A stretch of DNA of 8,173 nucleotides from Chromobacteriaceae bacterium (GTDB lineage Bacteria; Pseudomonadota; Gammaproteobacteria; Burkholderiales; Aquaspirillaceae). Location of the stretch: contig JASLDQ010000285.1 of assembly GCA_030151505.1 (NCBI GenBank), positions 1 to 8,173 on the forward strand, read 5' to 3'. The position numbers were made by a program, and so were the translations under genes. Of this stretch, positions 6,229-8,173 are shown piece by piece (position 1 is the stretch's first letter; the number at the start of each line of letters is the position of its first letter). The notes beneath the pieces were generated by a model, which did not search any database, was not told the origin of the DNA, and saw only the letters and a program-made list of their open reading frames with translations.

Positions 6229-8097
6229 TTACAGCTCGACCTGCGTCCCCATTTCCACCACCCGGTTGGCCGGAATCTGGAAGAAGTCGGTGGCGCGCAT
6301 GGCGTTGCGCGACATCAGCATGAACAGCTTTTCGCGCCAGCGGGACATGCCGCGCCGGTCGGTGCTGATCAGCGTTTCGCGCGAGAGGAAGAAGGACGTT
6401 TCCATCGGCTCCATCGTCAGCCCCTGGGCCGCGCACAGCTGCATCACTTCCGGCACGCTCGGGCTTTCCTTGAAGCCGTAGCGTGCCACGACCTGCCAGA
6501 AGGTCGGCGACAGCTGGTGGATGGCGACGCGCGCGCTGTCGCTCATATACGGTTCGTCGACGTTCTTGACCGTCATCAGCACCACCCGCTCGTGCAGCAC
6601 CTTGTTGTGCTTGAGGTTGTGCAGCAGCGCGTGCGGGATGCCCTGGGTCGAGCCGGTCATGAACACCGCGGTACCGTCCACCCGGGTCGGCGGATAGCTT
6701 TCCAGGCCGCGGATGAAGTCGTTGAGCGGCAGCTCGTCGGCGAACAGGCGCTCGTACAGCAGCTCGCGCCCGCGCTTCCAGGTGGTGAGCAGGGTGAAGA
6801 TGATCAGGCCCAGCAACAGGGGCAGCCAGCCGCCGTCGAGCACCTTGAGCGCGTTGGAGCTGAAGAAGGCGAGGTCGATGGCGAAGAAGAAGGTGGTGAC
6901 CGAAACGGCAGCCCACAGCGGCCAGCGCCAGCGGTAGCGCGACACGACGAAGGCGAGCAGCGTGGTCAGGGCCATGGTGCCGGTCACGGCGATGCCGTAG
7001 GCCGCCGCCAGCGCCGAGCTGGAGCGGAACACCAGCACGACCAGCAGCACGGCGGCCAAGAGCGCCCAGTTCACCACCGGGATGTAGATCTGGCCGATTT
7101 CGCTCTCGGAGGTGTGGCGGATGTCGATGCGCGGACAGTAGCCGAGCTGCATGGCCTGGCGGGTCAGCGAGTAGGCGCCCGAGATCACCGCCTGCGAGGC
7201 GATCACCGTCGCCATGGTCGCCAGCACCACCAGCGGCAGGACCGCCCAGTCCGGCGCCATGTTGAAGAAGGGATTGCTGATCGCGGTCGGGTCGTGCAGG
7301 ACCATCGCGCCCTGGCCGAAATAGTTGAGCACCAGCGCCGGCAGCACCAGCAGGAACCAGGCGCGCCGGATCGGCGGGCGGCCGAAGTGGCCCATGTCGG
7401 CATACAGCGCCTCGCCGCCGGTCAGCGCCAGCACCACGGCGCCGAGGGCGAGGAAGGCGGCGAACTTGTGTTCCTGCACGAAGGCGAAGGCGTAGTAGGG
7501 ATTGACCGCGGCCAGCACGCCGGGGGTCTTGAGGATGTTGACGACCCCCAGCACCCCGATGGTGAGGAACCACAGCAGCATGATCGGGCCGAACAGGATG
7601 CCGACCCGGGCGGTGCCGTGGCGTTGGACCACGAACAGCCCGAGGAGCACGCTGACTGACAGCGGCAGCACATACGGCGTCAGCGCCGGGGTGACCACCT
7701 CGAGCCCCTCGGCCGCCGACAGCACCGACATCGCCGGCGTGATCACCGCGTCGCCGTAGAACAGCGAGGCGCCGACGGTGCCGATGATCATCAGGCCGAA
7801 GCTCCAGCTGCGCTTGGCGCGCCGCGCCAGCGCCATCAGCGCCATCACGCCGCCTTCGCCGTTGTTGTCGGCGCGCAGCACGTAGGCGACGTACTTGATC
7901 GACACCACCAGCATGATGGCCCAGAAGATCAGCGACAGGATGCCGAAGACGTTGCCGGTCACCGGCTCGAGGCCGTGCGCGGGCGAGAAGCATTCCTTCA
8001 GGGTGTAGAGCGGACTGGTGCCGATGTCGCCGAAGACCACGCCCAGAGCTGCCAGCACCATGGTGGAGGGGGAATGCGGTTTATGGTTTTGTTGCAT
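6229..8097 (-). CDS. kup: Low-affinity potassium uptake protein Kup (KUP/HAK/KT family)
   Basis: Inner-membrane potassium transporter, thought to be a K+/H+ symporter in bacteria. The product is 622 residues, the same as E. coli Kup from memory, and follows it from end to end. The hallmark GDIGTSPLYT is at 23-32 in the first membrane helix (Asp24). FYGDAVITPAMSVLSAAEG at 113-131 places Asp116 where E. coli has Glu. TGGEALYADMGHFG at 226-239 carries the conserved Glu229. LNYFGQG is at 257-263 and AAAYGIAVTGTM at 364-375. About a dozen hydrophobic segments fill residues 13-438, followed by a soluble cytoplasmic domain with HNLKHNKVLHERV at 493-505 and the conserved end GTQVEL. The ATG at 8097 gives the family's usual N-terminus, though its ribosome binding site is weak (GAGACG-like, far upstream). 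A candidate promoter lies just upstream. Confidence 0.97.
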   Translation of the reverse strand: MQQNHKPHSPSTMVLAALGVVFGDIGTSPLYTLKECFSPAHGLEPVTGNVFGILSLIFWAIMLVVSIKYVAYVLRADNNGEGGVMALMALARRAKRSWSFGLMIIGTVGASLFYGDAVITPAMSVLSAAEGLEVVTPALTPYVLPLSVSVLLGLFVVQRHGTARVGILFGPIMLLWFLTIGVLGVVNILKTPGVLAAVNPYYAFAFVQEHKFAAFLALGAVVLALTGGEALYADMGHFGRPPIRRAWFLLVLPALVLNYFGQGAMVLHDPTAISNPFFNMAPDWAVLPLVVLATMATVIASQAVISGAYSLTRQAMQLGYCPRIDIRHTSESEIGQIYIPVVNWALLAAVLLVVLVFRSSSALAAAYGIAVTGTMALTTLLAFVVSRYRWRWPLWAAVSVTTFFFAIDLAFFSSNALKVLDGGWLPLLLGLIIFTLLTTWKRGRELLYERLFADELPLNDFIRGLESYPPTRVDGTAVFMTGSTQGIPHALLHNLKHNKVLHERVVLMTVKNVDEPYMSDSARVAIHQLSPTFWQVVARYGFKESPSVPEVMQLCAAQGLTMEPMETSFFLSRETLISTDRRGMSRWREKLFMLMSRNAMRATDFFQIPANRVVEMGTQVEL

Positions 8098-8144
8098 GGA
8101 GCCGGTCGTCTCGTGCCCGGGAACAAAGGGGGGAAAACGCGCGC

Positions 8145-8172
8145 ATTGTAGCCGTCCGCTGGCGGAAGCGAA
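8145..8172 (-). promoter_or_regulatory. Candidate sigma-70 promoter of kup
   Basis: On the minus strand TACAAT (8145-8150) matches the -10 consensus at 5 of 6 bases. A poor -35, TTCGCT (8167-8172, 3 of 6), sits 16 bp upstream. Transcription would start near 8138, giving a leader of about 40 nt before the kup ATG at 8097. Confidence 0.5.
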
Positions 8173-8173
8173 T

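Noticed and set aside
6077..7993. A 638-codon minus-strand open frame overlapping kup in another frame.
   Set aside because: It overlaps the unmistakable Kup coding frame and encodes an Arg/Ala/Gly-rich sequence typical of an out-of-frame reading of GC-rich DNA.

Overview
The window reads as ordinary chromosomal DNA of a GC-rich proteobacterium, most likely a betaproteobacterium (a Neisseriales-like lineage is my guess, held loosely). The grounds are a homodimeric-type AceE, an AceF with two tandem lipoyl domains, a 622-residue Kup and a BepA-type periplasmic protease, all colinear with their E. coli counterparts as I remember them. I see no integrase, transposase, phage gene, CRISPR array, tRNA or rRNA gene.

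All four protein genes lie on the minus strand, so transcription runs from high to low coordinates: kup (6229-8097), a bepA-like M48 metalloprotease gene (4493-5941), aceE (1178-3847), and aceF (running off the left edge at 1). aceE and aceF form an operon with an 86-bp spacer. Their products are the E1 and E2 parts of the pyruvate dehydrogenase complex, which turns pyruvate into acetyl-CoA. An lpd (E3) gene would be expected beyond the left edge but is not visible. Kup imports potassium at the inner membrane. The BepA-like enzyme is exported to the periplasm, where it would support outer-membrane protein quality control. Nothing ties these two functionally to the aceEF operon.

The non-coding parts hold most of the unexplained structure. 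The aceE-aceF spacer can fold into a three-way-junction shape whose closing stem directly abuts the aceF ribosome binding site. The 645-bp gap upstream of aceE has an AT-rich core (about 4085-4265) with a 10-bp direct repeat at 22-bp spacing, a perfect GGGGAATTCCCC palindrome and a 9-bp inverted repeat. The aceE leader has a 10-bp GC-rich hairpin near its start. The 287-bp kup-bepA gap has two strong overlapping stems that cannot both form. The bepA-like gene has a TACTAT -10-like hexamer 7 nt from its ATG and no visible Shine-Dalgarno sequence, suggesting a leaderless message. I found no convincing new biological system; these regulatory structures are the best leads.
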